Below, one piece after another: positions 1 through 5,660 of a stretch of 5,660 nucleotides of DNA (its first letter is position 1; every line of letters starts with the position of its first letter). Below the pieces are notes generated by a model. That model saw only the letters and a list, made by a program, of their open reading frames with translations, had not been told where the DNA came from and searched no databases. The stretch is taken from NCBI GenBank assembly GCA_013812995.1, contig JACCSL010000428.1:1-5660 (forward strand). Direction: 5' to 3'. The translations under genes were made by a program, and so were the position numbers. The stretch is from Ardenticatenales bacterium (lineage in GTDB: Bacteria; Chloroflexota; Anaerolineae; Ardenticatenales; Ardenticatenaceae).

Positions 1-767
1 AAGGCGGGCAGTTGACAGAGGCGGTGCGTCGTCGCCCCTACTCTGTCATCCTTCTCGACGAAATCGAGAAAGCGCACCCTGAGGCATTCAACATGCTCCT
101 CCAGATCATGGAGGACGGGAACCTTGCAGATGCGAAGGGCCGCCGCGTTGACTTCCGTAACACCATCATTCTCATGACCTCAAACGTGGGCGCGGATCTC
201 CTCCAGAGACAGGCATCGCTGGGCTTCCGCAAAGCAGATGCCGAGCAGGGAGCCAAGAACGAGTATGGTGCCATGAAGGATAAGGTGATGGATGAGCTGA
301 AGCGCCGCTTCCGCCCAGAGTTCCTGAACCGCATGGATAACATTATTGTCTTCCGCTCGCTCACGAAGGATGAGACCAGCGAGATCGTCGATATTATGAT
401 GCACAACTTCAAGGCGCTCCTCGACGAGCGAGAGTTGGCCATCAACCTGACGGACGAGGCCAAGCAGGTTCTGGTCGAGAAGGGCTATGATCCCAACTAC
501 GGGGCTCGCCCGCTTCGCCGTTTGATCCAGCAGCTCATTGTAGACCCCATCTCGGAGGGACTGCTGGCCCACGAATTCTCGGCCGGAGACCTGATCCATG
601 TGGATGCCAACGAGGAACGAAGTGATTTTCTCTTCCGCTCCGAACCAGGGGCTGCCTTCCAGGCCAACGCCCTGGAAAAAGCCGAGGAGTTGGCACTGAC
701 GGACGATGAGGATCTCGAGGAGATCGAGGAACTCTTCCTTAGCGATGGGGAAGAGGACGACGAGTAG
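1..767 (+). CDS. clpC: ClpC-type AAA+ unfoldase subunit of Clp protease, C-terminal part (5' end outside window)
   Basis: This is the second ATPase domain and tail of a Clp/Hsp100 unfoldase, which in this family uses ATP to unfold substrates and feed them into ClpP in the cytoplasm. The reading frame is open from the window edge (first full codon at 3), so the true start lies upstream. Visible elements in order: Walker B LLDEIEKAH (Asp-Glu at 57-62), sensor 1 in MTSNVGA (Asn at 183-185), an LGF tripeptide at 219-227, the arginine-finger stretch RPEFLNR (about 315-335), and sensor 2 in GARPLRR (about 501-521). LGF sits where ClpC proteins have their ClpP-docking loop, which favours ClpC over the ClpP-independent ClpB. 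The last 30 or so residues are strikingly acidic, with 17 Asp or Glu in the final 30 positions. The gene ends 17 bases before an intrinsic terminator, so it is probably last in its transcript. The Walker A motif of this domain and the whole first domain are not visible. Confidence 0.93.
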   Translation, partial: GGQLTEAVRRRPYSVILLDEIEKAHPEAFNMLLQIMEDGNLADAKGRRVDFRNTIILMTSNVGADLLQRQASLGFRKADAEQGAKNEYGAMKDKVMDELKRRFRPEFLNRMDNIIVFRSLTKDETSEIVDIMMHNFKALLDERELAINLTDEAKQVLVEKGYDPNYGARPLRRLIQQLIVDPISEGLLAHEFSAGDLIHVDANEERSDFLFRSEPGAAFQANALEKAEELALTDDEDLEEIEELFLSDGEEDDE

Positions 768-783
768 ACTTTTAGTGACAGTC

Positions 784-818
784 AAGAGGCGCGGTGAACC
801 CCGCGCCTCTTTTTATTT
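784..818 (+). terminator. Rho-independent terminator after clpC
   Basis: A perfect 11-bp stem, AAGAGGCGCGG (784-794) with CCGCGCCTCTT (801-811), closes a 6-base loop (795-800). It runs into a T-rich tract, TCTTTTTATTT, ending at about 818. The stem is GC-rich in the middle and begins 17 bases after the clpC stop. This is a textbook intrinsic terminator and separates clpC transcription from radA. Confidence 0.92.
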
Positions 819-842
819 CCTGGCTCTTCAGACGCCGCCCCA

Positions 843-851
843 TGCTATACT
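843..851 (+). promoter_or_regulatory. Candidate extended -10 promoter for radA
   Basis: TGCTATACT (843-851) matches the TGnTATAAT extended -10 element at all but one position. No good -35 hexamer lies 16-19 bases upstream, which is tolerated by extended -10 promoters. It lies between the clpC terminator and the radA start, and implies a transcription start near 858 and a leader of about 30 bases. This is an inference from motif and position only. Confidence 0.55.
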
Positions 852-889
852 TCGACCATCTCGTAAAAGATCAAAGAGCGGAGACATAG

Positions 890-2281
890 ATGGCAAAAGT
901 TCGCACGGTATACCTCTGCCGCGAGTGCGGTGCCGAGCACGCGAAGTGGGTGGGACGATGTCGGGACTGTGGGGAGTGGAATACCCTTGAAGAAACCGTG
1001 CAGGAGCCGCGCGCCTCGGGTTCTTTTGGTTTTGGGCGGCAGGCGCGGGCCGGAACCCTGGTTGCCAGCAACAATCTCCCCCTCAAAATCGGTGATATCG
1101 AAGCCAATGCCTATGAACGCATCCCTCTACCGATGGAGGAGTTCACGCGCGTGCTGGGGGGTGGCGTGGTACCCGGCTCGCTGGTGCTGGTGGGCGGAGA
1201 TCCGGGGATCGGCAAAAGTACCCTTCTTTCCCAAGTAAGTGGAATGTTGGCTGAGGCGCTTGGGCCCGTGCTCTACCTCTCCGGGGAGGAGAGCGTCTAT
1301 CAGGTCAAAATGCGAGCTGAGCGACTGGGGATGGCAGACAAGGACCTTTACCTGCTCAGCGAGACCAACCTGGATATTGCCATCGAGCATATCAACACAC
1401 TCCGCCCCAAGGCCGTGATCATCGACTCGATTCAGACAGTCTATCTTCAGGATCTTTCCTCCAGTGCGGGAAGTATCTCGCAGGTGCGCGAGTGTGCGGC
1501 GCGGCTGATGCAGCTAGCCAAAGGTGAAAACCTGCCTATCTTTCTGGTCGGCCATGTAACCAAGGAGGGTGCCATCGCGGGGCCGCGTGTGCTGGAGCAC
1601 ATCGTAGACACGGTGCTCTACCTGGAGGGAGATCGCTTCAACACCTTCCGCCTGCTCCGCGCTCAGAAGAATCGCTTTGGCTCGACCAATGAGGTAGGCG
1701 TCTTCGAGATGGTAGAGGGGGGTATGGTGGAAGTTCCCAACCCTAGCGAGGCCTTTCTCGCGGATTACCAGGCGGGCGCAACGGGCTCTGCCGTGGCGGT
1801 GACGATGGAAGGCACGCGACCTATCCTCGTCGAGATGCAGTCCCTTGTCACTCAGAGCGCCTTCAGCCAACCCCGACGGACAGCCAATGGGGTGGATATG
1901 AACCGCTTGCACCTGCTCCTCGCTGTGCTGGGCAAGCGGGTGGGTCTACAACTCTTCAATCAGGATGTCTTTGTGAATGTGGTGGGTGGCCTGCGCATCA
2001 GCGAGCCTGCCGCTGACCTTGCCATTGCCGCTGCCATTACGTCCAGCTATCGAGAAAAATCCATTCCGCGTGATCTTGCGCTCGTTGGTGAGATAGGACT
2101 TGGAGGAGAGCTACGCCCGGTTTCTCAACTAGATAAACGCCTGAACGAGGCTGCCAAGCTAGGTTTCACTCGATGTGTTGTACCCAAGAGCGGGCGACGT
2201 CCGCTCCAGGCCGAGGGCATTGAGGTGATTGCTGTGCGCAGCCTGGTGGAGGCATTGCATCTGACGCTGAAGGAAAGTTAG
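890..2281 (+). CDS. radA: DNA repair protein RadA (Sms), RecA-like branch-migration ATPase
   Basis: RadA is a cytoplasmic DNA-dependent ATPase that helps process recombination intermediates, promoting branch migration and strand extension alongside RecA. The 463-residue product is the usual family length and looks complete. Domains in order: an N-terminal zinc finger with four cysteines (C10, C13, C24, C27); a RecA-like ATPase core with Walker A GDPGIGKST (103-111, K109) and Walker B VIID (176-179); the RadA signature KNRFG (260-264); and a C-terminal Lon-like domain from about 296 to the end. In the Lon-like domain EPAAD (372-376) occupies the region where active Lon proteases carry their catalytic serine, so proteolysis is not expected, as is normal for RadA. 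The ATG is supported by GGAG at 880-883, six bases upstream, and the zinc finger begins almost at once. The gene appears to be monocistronic, with its own promoter candidate upstream and a hairpin downstream. Its position after clpC matches Firmicutes and related phyla. Confidence 0.96.
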   Translation: MAKVRTVYLCRECGAEHAKWVGRCRDCGEWNTLEETVQEPRASGSFGFGRQARAGTLVASNNLPLKIGDIEANAYERIPLPMEEFTRVLGGGVVPGSLVLVGGDPGIGKSTLLSQVSGMLAEALGPVLYLSGEESVYQVKMRAERLGMADKDLYLLSETNLDIAIEHINTLRPKAVIIDSIQTVYLQDLSSSAGSISQVRECAARLMQLAKGENLPIFLVGHVTKEGAIAGPRVLEHIVDTVLYLEGDRFNTFRLLRAQKNRFGSTNEVGVFEMVEGGMVEVPNPSEAFLADYQAGATGSAVAVTMEGTRPILVEMQSLVTQSAFSQPRRTANGVDMNRLHLLLAVLGKRVGLQLFNQDVFVNVVGGLRISEPAADLAIAAAITSSYREKSIPRDLALVGEIGLGGELRPVSQLDKRLNEAAKLGFTRCVVPKSGRRPLQAEGIEVIAVRSLVEALHLTLKES

Positions 2282-2311
2282 CCGCAACCATTTCCTTGAA
2301 AGTACGTCTAA

Positions 2312-2380
2312 ATAGCATAGAAGCTAGGGTGATTGTTCTCATACAACTTGATGTCACCCTAGCTTTTCTATTTCTGCTAT
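2312..2380 (+). terminator. Long imperfect hairpin downstream of radA, probable terminator
   Basis: The core is a perfect 12-bp inverted repeat, AAGCTAGGGTGA (2321-2332) with TCACCCTAGCTT (2354-2365), around a 21-base loop and followed by a U-rich run, TTTTCTATTTCT. The stem can be extended outwards: ATAG (2317-2320) pairs with CTAT (2368-2371) across a 2-base bulge, and ATAGC (2312-2316) with GCTAT (2376-2380) across a 4-base bulge. A small TTGT/ACAA helix can form inside the loop. It lies 31 bases after the radA stop and upstream of the next promoter candidate, so termination is the simplest role. The long loop and outer arms are not typical of a terminator. Confidence 0.65.
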
Positions 2381-2400
2381 CCCCCTAACGTAAAAAGGGT

Positions 2401-2429
2401 TCGTCAGAGAGGTGCTTGTATGCTATCAT
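2401..2429 (+). promoter_or_regulatory. Candidate sigma-70-type promoter for the yacL-cysS-rlmB transcript
   Basis: TGCTATCAT (2421-2429) is an extended -10 element (TGn plus TATCAT). A -35-like TCGTCA (2401-2406), four of six matches to TTGACA, lies 17 bases before the hexamer, the ideal spacing. The predicted transcription start near 2436 leaves a leader of about 45 bases before the chosen yacL ATG. The core resembles the radA promoter candidate (both read ATGCTAT). It follows the radA hairpin directly, as expected for the start of a new transcription unit. Motif-based only. Confidence 0.55.
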
Positions 2430-2470
2430 GTCAAGCAGTCTCAGGTGAATGCTTTGTTATACGGTACCTC

Positions 2471-2474
2471 GGAG
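2471..2474 (+). promoter_or_regulatory. Ribosome binding site that decides the yacL start
   Basis: GGAG stands seven bases before the ATG at 2482. The upstream in-frame ATG at 2449 has only AGGTG one base away, too close to serve as a Shine-Dalgarno, and would lie barely 13 bases after the predicted transcription start. The downstream ATG is therefore preferred. Confidence 0.75.
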
Positions 2475-2481
2475 AATCTGC

Positions 2482-3540
2482 ATGAGTTTCGAGTTCTTTC
2501 TACGCCTGCTCGGTATGGTTGCCCTGGCTGCCGCAGGGTGGAGACTGGGTGAGAATTTGGCAGGCGGGAACATCAATGACTCCGAAGTCATGCGTGGTAT
2601 TCTCTCGCTTTCCCTCGCGGGTGCTGCTCTGGGTCTCCTTCTCACTCCCTACCTCACCACCCGCCCCCTGGAATGGATTCGTCGGCGCGTGCGGCAACTA
2701 CCTGCCAATATTATCCTCGGTGCAACGGCCGGTCTGGTATTGGGTCTCATCGTTGCTGCCCTACTAACCCCGCCCCTCTCTCGTCTCCCTGGAATTTTGG
2801 GTCAAGTGCTCCCCTTTGCTGGTGCGCTCTTCTTTGGGTATGCGGGAGTCCAGATCATGGTACTCCGCGAGCGGGATCTGCTCAGTCTGCTACAGGCGCG
2901 CCTGAGCCACGCGCGCGGCCAGGCGCGGCGCTATGTGTTGCTGGATACGAGTGTCATCATCGATGGGCGCATTGCGGATATTGCTCAGACCGGGTTCGTC
3001 GAAGGGACCATGCTCGTCCCCCGCTTCGTGCTGGGCGAATTGCAACACATTGCAGGCTCCAAGGATCCGCTCCGTCGCAACCGTGGCAAGCGTGGTCTTG
3101 ATATCCTCAACCAGCTTCAGAAAGACAGCACTACCCCACTGGAAATCAGCGATGTGGATGTTCCTGAGATTCAGGAAGTCGATGCCAAACTGGTCGCGAT
3201 TGCGCGCGATATGCAGGCCAGCGTGCTAACCACGGATTACAACCTCAACAAGGTGGCAGAATTGCAGGGCGTGAAGGTTCTGAACATCAATGAATTGGCA
3301 AATGCGGTCAAAACCCTTCTGCTCCCAGGCGAGGATTTTGAGGTCGAGATCATCCAGGAGGGCCGCGAGGCGGGTCAAGGCGTAGGATACCTGGAGGATG
3401 GGACGATGGTGGTGGTGGAAAGCGGGCAAAAGCTTATGGGCCAGAAATGTAGGGTGGAGGTCACGCGCATCCTGCAAACCGTCGCTGGCCGAATGATTTT
3501 TGCCCAGGTGAGCCGCCCCGCCAATGGCCGTCAGCCATAG
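2482..3540 (+). CDS. yacL: Membrane-anchored PIN/TRAM domain protein, YacL family (putative RNase)
   Basis: The 352-residue product has the YacL architecture: a membrane-embedded N-terminus, a PIN nuclease domain and a C-terminal TRAM domain. Four hydrophobic segments are visible at about 4-22, 40-58, 77-96 and 105-128. The PIN domain (about 150-275) starts at LLDTSVIIDGR and retains the acidic set expected to bind the catalytic metal: D155, E186, D234 and D252. The TRAM domain, a presumed RNA-binding beta-barrel, spans about 279-343. PIN domains are usually metal-dependent RNases, so a membrane-tethered RNase acting on the cytoplasmic side is the likely role, but the substrate of this family is not something I can state. 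I start it at ATG 2482 because of GGAG seven bases upstream and because the first hydrophobic helix follows at once; starting at 2449 would add 11 residues. The 22-base gap to cysS suggests co-transcription. In Firmicutes yacL also sits a little downstream of radA. Confidence 0.9.
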   Translation: MSFEFFLRLLGMVALAAAGWRLGENLAGGNINDSEVMRGILSLSLAGAALGLLLTPYLTTRPLEWIRRRVRQLPANIILGATAGLVLGLIVAALLTPPLSRLPGILGQVLPFAGALFFGYAGVQIMVLRERDLLSLLQARLSHARGQARRYVLLDTSVIIDGRIADIAQTGFVEGTMLVPRFVLGELQHIAGSKDPLRRNRGKRGLDILNQLQKDSTTPLEISDVDVPEIQEVDAKLVAIARDMQASVLTTDYNLNKVAELQGVKVLNINELANAVKTLLLPGEDFEVEIIQEGREAGQGVGYLEDGTMVVVESGQKLMGQKCRVEVTRILQTVAGRMIFAQVSRPANGRQP

Positions 3541-3552
3541 CCATCATCAACT

Positions 3553-3557
3553 AGGAG
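3553..3557 (+). promoter_or_regulatory. Ribosome binding site that decides the cysS GTG start
   Basis: AGGAG lies five bases before GTG at 3563. The longer in-frame ATG at 3524 falls inside the end of yacL and would add 13 residues rich in His and Ser that do not resemble a CysRS N-terminus. The GTG start gives MTIQIYNTL, the familiar beginning of this enzyme. Confidence 0.85.
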
Positions 3558-3562
3558 ACTTT

Positions 3563-4969
3563 GTGACCATTCAGATCTATAACACGCTTTCCCGTCAGAA
3601 AGAACCTTTTGAAACGTACGAGCCGGGCAAAGTAAGTATGTATGTTTGCGGTCCCACTGTGTACGACAGTGCTCACATCGGCCACGCGATGAGCTATCTT
3701 GTCTTCGATATGATCCGCCGCTATCTGGAATATCGAGGCTACACGGTCAACCATGTTCAAAACTTTACGGATGTGGATGACAAGATCATCAATCGCGCCA
3801 AGGATACGGGTGAGCCGTGGGATACCATTACGACTCGGTACATCAATGAGTTTATCGCCGATATGGAGTCGCTAAACGTCCAGCGCGCGCACACGTACCC
3901 CTGCGCCAGTCGTGAGATTCCCGCCATTATCGAGATGATTCAGGGGCTGATCGAGAAGGGCTATGCCTATGAGTCACAGGGCGATGTCTATTTTCGCGTC
4001 CAGCGCGACGAAGATTATGGCAAGTTAGCCCATCGCAAGCTGGAAGAGCAACAGGCAGGCACCCGTGTCTCCGACGCCGAGCGGGATCGCAAGGAGCACC
4101 CCCTGGATTTTGCGCTCTGGAAGGCGGATAAAGGCGAGGATCCGCACTGGGATAGCCCCTGGGGTGTGGGTCGCCCTGGCTGGCACATCGAGTGCTCGGC
4201 GATGAGCCTGCGCTACCTGGGCGAAAAGATCGACATTCATGGCGGCGGGGCAGATCTGATTTTCCCGCACCATGAGAACGAAATTGCCCAGACGGAGAGC
4301 TATACGGGGCAGGTTCCTTTCTCGCGATACTGGCTCCACAACGGTCTGCTTCAGGTCAGCGGCGAGAAGATGTCCAAGAGCCTGAAGAACTTCTTTACCA
4401 TCCGCCAGTTTCTCACACATCACTCGGCGGACGCACTACGACTCTTTGTTCTTTCTAGCCAGTACCGTCGCCCCGTGACGTACACAGAGGAGAGCTTTGC
4501 CGCCGCTGAGCGTGCCCTGGAGCGCTTCCATGCCGCCCTCGCCCCCGCGCGCGCCGCCGCCCAGGATGATGATCCTGCCCTCGCGCAGTTTGCTCAGGAA
4601 ACGGCTGAGAAATTTCATGGCGCGATGGGCGACGATTTCAACAGTGCCCTCGCGCTAGGCGCTCTCTTTGAGCTGGCTCGCGCCCTCAACAATGCTCGTG
4701 ATCAGGGCAAGGGAGGTACGGCCTTTACGGAAGCTCAGAAAACCCTCCATAACTTGCTCCTGCTCCTGGGTTTCAGCCTGGAAGATGACAGCCGCAAACC
4801 CAAGGGCGGCACGGACTCTGCCCCCTTCATTGAGTTGCTCATCCAGGTACGCAATAATCTGCGCACGGCGAAGCAGTGGGCGCTCTCCGATGAGATTCGC
4901 GACGGTTTAAGCCAGTTGGACATCGTTCTGGAAGATACGCCAGAGGGCACGATCTGGAAATATCAATAA
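3563..4969 (+). CDS. cysS: Cysteinyl-tRNA synthetase (cysteine--tRNA ligase)
   Basis: This class I synthetase activates cysteine with ATP and charges tRNA-Cys in the cytoplasm. With the GTG start the product is 468 residues, normal for the family. The nucleotide-binding signatures are intact: HIGH at 38-41 and KMSKS at 269-273. The zinc site that selects the cysteine thiol is complete, with C29 (in YVCGPTVYD), C211 (in HIECSAM), H236 and E240 (in FPHHENEIAQ). Each ligand can be matched to the E. coli site, offset by one or two residues. The C-terminal part (about 300-468) is the helical tRNA-binding region, including an Ala-rich linker near 325-334 encoded by a very GC-rich run. There is no space for a T-box leader between yacL and cysS, so expression probably depends on the upstream promoter. 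The next gene starts one base after the stop codon. The enzyme looks complete and functional. Confidence 0.97.
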   Translation: MTIQIYNTLSRQKEPFETYEPGKVSMYVCGPTVYDSAHIGHAMSYLVFDMIRRYLEYRGYTVNHVQNFTDVDDKIINRAKDTGEPWDTITTRYINEFIADMESLNVQRAHTYPCASREIPAIIEMIQGLIEKGYAYESQGDVYFRVQRDEDYGKLAHRKLEEQQAGTRVSDAERDRKEHPLDFALWKADKGEDPHWDSPWGVGRPGWHIECSAMSLRYLGEKIDIHGGGADLIFPHHENEIAQTESYTGQVPFSRYWLHNGLLQVSGEKMSKSLKNFFTIRQFLTHHSADALRLFVLSSQYRRPVTYTEESFAAAERALERFHAALAPARAAAQDDDPALAQFAQETAEKFHGAMGDDFNSALALGALFELARALNNARDQGKGGTAFTEAQKTLHNLLLLLGFSLEDDSRKPKGGTDSAPFIELLIQVRNNLRTAKQWALSDEIRDGLSQLDIVLEDTPEGTIWKYQ

Positions 4970-4970
4970 T

Positions 4971-5660
4971 ATGGCTACTGACCGCATCTATGGCCGCCAT
5001 CCCGTACTGGAGGCACTGAAAGCCAACGCGCGCATTCGCCGGATTCTTCTTGTGCAGGGACAGCAAGAGGGCGGCATCATTGCCGAGATAATCAAGCTGG
5101 CAGCGGAACGCAGCGTACCCATCGAAAGACTCCAGCGCGCTGCCCTGGATCGCATGGTCGAGGCCGAGGCCAATCACCAGGGTGTCGCCGCTGAGTTGCC
5201 TCCCTATCGCTACCATAGCGTCGAATCCATCCTTGCCCGCGCCAAGGAGAAAGGCGAACTCCCCTTTCTCCTCGTGCTGGATGGCATCCAGGATGTTCAC
5301 AACTTCGGGGCCCTGCTCCGCACCGCCGAGGCAGCGGGGGTTCATGGTGTCCTCATCCCGGAGCGGCGCGCGGTGGAGGTGACGCCCACGGTCTACAAGA
5401 GCAGCGCCGGGGCCGTCCACTACATCCCCATCGCCCAGGTAACGAACTTGACCGTGACGATCAAGCAGCTTCAGCAACAGAATATCTGGTTCGCCGGGCT
5501 AGACATGGATGGAACCCAGCTCCACCATAAGGCCAACCTGGGCGGGGCGCTGGGTATCGTTGTCGGGGCCGAGGGCAAAGGGCTCAGCCGCCTCGTCGCC
5601 GAAAGCTGCGACTTTCTCATCCGGCTCCCCATGCACGGCCAGATTCACTCCCTCAACGCC
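4971..5660 (+). CDS. rlmB: 23S rRNA 2'-O-ribose methyltransferase, TrmH/SpoU family, RlmB-like (3' end outside window)
   Basis: The frame is open to the window edge, giving 230 codons of a protein usually about 240-260 long, so little is missing. Family members transfer a methyl group from S-adenosylmethionine to a ribose 2'-OH; RlmB itself modifies G2251 (E. coli numbering) of 23S rRNA. Residues 5-78, beginning DRIYGRHPVLEAL, form the SpoU-type substrate-binding domain. The SPOUT catalytic domain follows, with motif 1 around 103-124 (N111 and R117 conserved), motif 2 IVVGAEGKGLSRLV (196-209, E201) and motif 3 LPMHGQIHSLNA (219-230), which is cut by the window end. In motif 1 the usual proline before HN is valine (V109). 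The start is one base after the cysS stop and has no convincing Shine-Dalgarno, so translation is probably coupled to cysS. The exact target nucleotide is inferred from family and context; a tRNA-modifying TrmH relative cannot be fully excluded. Confidence 0.92.
   Translation, partial: MATDRIYGRHPVLEALKANARIRRILLVQGQQEGGIIAEIIKLAAERSVPIERLQRAALDRMVEAEANHQGVAAELPPYRYHSVESILARAKEKGELPFLLVLDGIQDVHNFGALLRTAEAAGVHGVLIPERRAVEVTPTVYKSSAGAVHYIPIAQVTNLTVTIKQLQQQNIWFAGLDMDGTQLHHKANLGGALGIVVGAEGKGLSRLVAESCDFLIRLPMHGQIHSLNA

Noticed and set aside
180..785. 201-residue open frame on the - strand opposite clpC
   Set aside because: It lies wholly over the conserved ClpC coding frame, resembles no family I recognise, and its start falls within the terminator region. 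It is an antisense shadow of a GC-rich gene.
706..990. 94-residue + strand frame bridging clpC and radA
   Set aside because: It overlaps the clpC end, the terminator, the radA promoter candidate and the radA zinc-finger coding region, and is rich in Arg and Ser with no domain.
2166..2357. 63-residue - strand frame over the end of radA and the hairpin
   Set aside because: It overlaps the conserved RadA C-terminus and the inverted repeat, and has no recognisable domain.
2449..2481. Upstream ATG giving an 11-residue longer YacL protein
   Set aside because: The Shine-Dalgarno candidate is only one base away and the extension is not hydrophobic or family-like; ATG 2482 has a well-spaced GGAG.
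3541..3562. Possible T-box or other leader controlling cysS
   Set aside because: Only 22 bases separate yacL and cysS, far too few for a T-box, and no hairpin or terminator is present there.
4540..4565. GC-rich run of GCGC and GCC triplets in cysS, considered as a repeat or recombination site
   Set aside because: It is in frame and encodes an Ala-rich linker (APARAAAQ) in the helical C-terminal region, so ordinary coding bias explains it.
4839..5477. 212-residue open frame on the - strand across the cysS/rlmB junction
   Set aside because: It is antisense to two well-supported genes with intact motifs and shows no recognisable domain. The lack of stops reflects codon composition.

Overview
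This window is ordinary bacterial chromosome, with five genes all on the + strand: the 3' part of clpC, then radA, a membrane-anchored PIN/TRAM protein of the YacL type, cysS, and the 5' part of rlmB. All the protein families are recognisable from their motifs. I see no mobile element, CRISPR array, tRNA or rRNA, and no sign of a new defence or metabolic system.

Organism: the sequence is moderately GC-rich. The order clpC-radA-yacL-cysS-rlmB is a shortened version of the Firmicutes block clpC-radA-disA-yacL-ispD-ispF-gltX-cysE-cysS-mrnC-rlmB. ClpC in place of ClpA, the compact order and the base composition fit a member of the Chloroflexota, perhaps Ktedonobacteria. That placement is recall and inference, not a search result.

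Layout: 1-767 is the end of clpC, closed by a strong intrinsic terminator (784-818). A candidate extended -10 promoter (843-851) precedes radA (890-2281). The 200-base gap 2282-2481 holds a long imperfect hairpin (2312-2380), probably the radA terminator, followed by a second candidate promoter (2401-2429). Three closely spaced genes follow and are probably co-transcribed: yacL (2482-3540), cysS (GTG start, 3563-4969) and rlmB (from 4971, running off the window end).

Functionally the window mixes protein quality control (ClpC), recombination and repair (RadA), a putative membrane-bound nuclease (YacL), and translation functions (cysteinyl-tRNA synthetase and a 23S rRNA 2'-O-methyltransferase). 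They share a conserved neighbourhood rather than one pathway. The points most worth a second look are the acidic ClpC tail, the long hairpin in the gap where Firmicutes carry disA, and two start-codon choices that differ from the longest reading frames.
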